Shown here: positions 6,272-7,147 of the stretch, piece after piece
Layout of the letters: each line of letters opens with the position of its first letter
Numbering within the stretch: position 1 is the stretch's first letter
Assembly (NCBI GenBank): GCA_934555855.1
Contig: CAKTFL010000110.1
Coordinates: 1-7,147 of the forward strand
Origin: an uncultured Sphingomonas sp.
GTDB taxonomy: Bacteria > Pseudomonadota > Alphaproteobacteria > Sphingomonadales > Sphingomonadaceae
Length of the DNA stretch: 7,147 nt
Direction: 5' to 3'
The notes under the pieces: model-generated
The model's database searches: none
Seen by the model: only the letters and a program-made list of their open reading frames with translations
Told to the model about the DNA's origin: nothing
Program-made: the position numbers and the translations under genes

Positions 6272-7000
6272 TCAATGCCCGGCCGCACGCGTCTTCCGTC
6301 GGCGGGCCAGGATGTTGAGCGATTCCACCAGCGCGGAAAAGGCCATGGCGGCGTAGATATACCCCTTTGGCACATGCACGCCGAACCCGTCCGCGATCAG
6401 CACCAGGCCGATCATCAGCAGGAACGACAGGGCCAGCATCACCACGGTCGGGTTGCGGTTGATGAAATTCGCGAGCGGGTCGGCCGCGAGCAGCATGACC
6501 CCCACCGCCACGACCACCGCCGTCACCATGATCGGCAGCTCGTCGGTCATGCCCACAGCGGTCAGGATCGAATCGATGGAAAACACCATGTCGATCAAGA
6601 CAATCTGCATGATGATAGCCTGGAGCGAAGCTTTTGCCTTGTCGGCCAGACTAGCCTCATGCGGCTCCTCAATCGCCGCATGCATTTCGTGGGTCGCCTT
6701 GTAGATCAGGAAGGCGCCACCGGCGAGAAGGATGATGTCCTTCCACGACAGAGCCAGACCGAACAGCGTCACCACGGGATCTTGCAACTGCACGATGACG
6801 CTGATCAGCAACAACAGCACGATGCGGAACACCAGCGCCAGCCCGATGCCCAGCTTGCGGGCAAATTCGGCCTGTTCCCGCGGCAGGCGCGACACCAGCA
6901 CCGAGATGAAAACGATGTTGTCGATCCCCAGCACGATCTCCATGACCGTCAGGGTAAGAAAAGCGACCCACACATTGGGGTCGGCCAGCAGTTCCATCAT
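6272..7000 (-). CDS. TerC family integral membrane protein
   Basis: A 242-residue polytopic membrane protein of the TerC family with about seven transmembrane helices (roughly 10-34, 52-72, 85-103, 127-149, 156-176, 185-205, 210-230). The two family signatures are intact: [14 protein letters not shown] with Asp27 and Asn28, and [13 protein letters not shown] with Asp137 and Asp143. These paired acidic helices suggest metal-ion handling. Relatives include TerC (tellurite resistance context) and Alx (linked to manganese export), and some members are tied to metalation of secreted proteins, but the substrate cannot be deduced here and no ter genes are nearby. An ATG-ATG pair gives the start; AGGAG 8 nt before the first ATG decides for 7000. 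A longer open frame to 7054 would run through the likely promoter region. The C-terminus is basic (ARRRKTRA). The gene is followed by nrnC after 31 nt with no visible terminator, so it may head the nrnC-lpt transcript. Confidence 0.93.
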   Translation of the reverse strand: MMELLADPNVWVAFLTLTVMEIVLGIDNIVFISVLVSRLPREQAEFARKLGIGLALVFRIVLLLLISVIVQLQDPVVTLFGLALSWKDIILLAGGAFLIYKATHEMHAAIEEPHEASLADKAKASLQAIIMQIVLIDMVFSIDSILTAVGMTDELPIMVTAVVVAVGVMLLAADPLANFINRNPTVVMLALSFLLMIGLVLIADGFGVHVPKGYIYAAMAFSALVESLNILARRRKTRAAGH

Positions 7001-7008
7001 CGGCGGCG

Positions 7009-7013
7009 CTCCT
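7009..7013 (-). promoter_or_regulatory. Ribosome binding site of the TerC gene
   Basis: AGGAG on the minus strand lies 8 nt before the ATG at 7000 (11 nt before the second ATG). It fixes the TerC start and rules against the upstream extension to 7054. Confidence 0.75.
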
Positions 7014-7032
7014 AAACGCGTCTTGTTGCGCC

Positions 7033-7061
7033 TATCTAAGCAGGCCTCCGGCAAAGGGCAA
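7033..7061 (-). promoter_or_regulatory. Possible sigma-70 promoter of the TerC gene (and perhaps the lpt operon)
   Basis: On the minus strand TTGCCC (7056-7061) and TAGATA (7033-7038) are separated by exactly 17 nt. The -35 matches the consensus at 4 of 6 positions and the -10 at 3 of 6. Transcription would start near 7026, giving a leader of about 25 nt that includes the AGGAG ribosome site. Spacing and position are good but the hexamers are weak, so this is a candidate only. Confidence 0.35.
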
Positions 7062-7083
7062 AGCCAGCGTCTTGTTTTTTCCT

Positions 7084-7108
7084 GTGCTGCGGCGTTCCGC
7101 TACAGCAC
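7084..7108. other. 25-nt dyad upstream of the TerC promoter
   Basis: GTGCTG (7084-7089) and CAGCAC (7103-7108) form the outer arms, and GCG (7092-7094) and CGC (7098-7100) the inner arms, around a TTC loop, with two mismatched pairs between them. It lies about 22 nt upstream of the candidate -35. No T-run follows it on either strand; the six T at 7075-7080 precede it on the plus strand. It therefore does not look like an intrinsic terminator and could be an operator or chance. The rest of 7109-7147 shows nothing recognisable. Confidence 0.4.
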
Positions 7109-7147
7109 TCGGCAAGTGATCCACTGGCCCCGGACCCGATGGGGGTG

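Noticed and set aside
6275..7015. 246-codon open frame on the plus strand rich in His, Gln and Asp
   Set aside because: It mirrors the hydrophobic TerC codons of the other strand, which explains the odd composition; no ribosome site or family resemblance.
7001..7054. Upstream extension of the TerC protein to 7054
   Set aside because: AGGAG at 7009-7013 is well placed for ATG 7000 and the extension would cover the candidate promoter.
7075..7108. T-run plus dyad as an intrinsic terminator
   Set aside because: The T-run comes before the hairpin on the plus strand and reads as A on the minus strand, so the order is wrong for termination in either direction.
7001..7147. Manganese (yybP-ykoY) riboswitch upstream of the TerC-family gene
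   Set aside because: This riboswitch precedes some TerC relatives, but none of its conserved loop sequences could be recognised here and the likely leader is only about 25 nt.

Overview
The window is GC-rich, and its gene order and protein sequences point to an alphaproteobacterium, most likely a sphingomonad (Sphingomonas or a close relative). The main evidence is the minus-strand run nrnC-lptC-lptA-lptB-rpoN, the short NrnC-type 'RNase D', and a palindromic repeat whose arm resembles (from memory) an abundant sphingomonad intergenic repeat. Nearly all of the sequence is coding. No tRNA, rRNA, CRISPR array, insertion sequence or phage gene is visible.

Plus strand, about 1-1934: a metallo-beta-lactamase/beta-CASP nuclease of the ligase-associated DNA-repair type comes first. 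A small two-helix membrane protein of the 'low affinity iron permease' family follows after 48 nt. A stand-alone BLUF blue-light sensor with a GTG start follows after another 27 nt. The last two may be co-transcribed.

Minus strand, 7000 down to 1954: six genes are tightly packed and read right to left. They are a TerC-family membrane protein, the nano-RNase nrnC, then lptC, lptA and lptB (the bridge and ATPase of lipopolysaccharide transport), and rpoN (sigma-54). nrnC and lptC overlap by 8 nt and lptC and lptA are 6 nt apart, so these three are surely one transcript. Wider gaps occur before lptB (101 nt) and before rpoN (111 nt). The second gap holds a large REP-like palindrome that ends one base from the rpoN ribosome binding site. 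rpoN and the BLUF gene converge with only 19 nt between their stop codons.

Right edge, 7001-7147: the upstream region of the TerC gene, with a clear Shine-Dalgarno, a plausible but weak sigma-70 promoter, and a 25-nt dyad upstream of it.

Working together: LptC, LptA and LptB belong to the machine that moves LPS from the inner to the outer membrane. NrnC clears the shortest RNA fragments. RpoN reprogrammes RNA polymerase for activator-dependent promoters. I do not see a previously undescribed multi-gene system. The most interesting points are the palindrome at the lptB/rpoN junction, the Met-to-Leu change in the BLUF domain, and the exonuclease standing without its ligase downstream.
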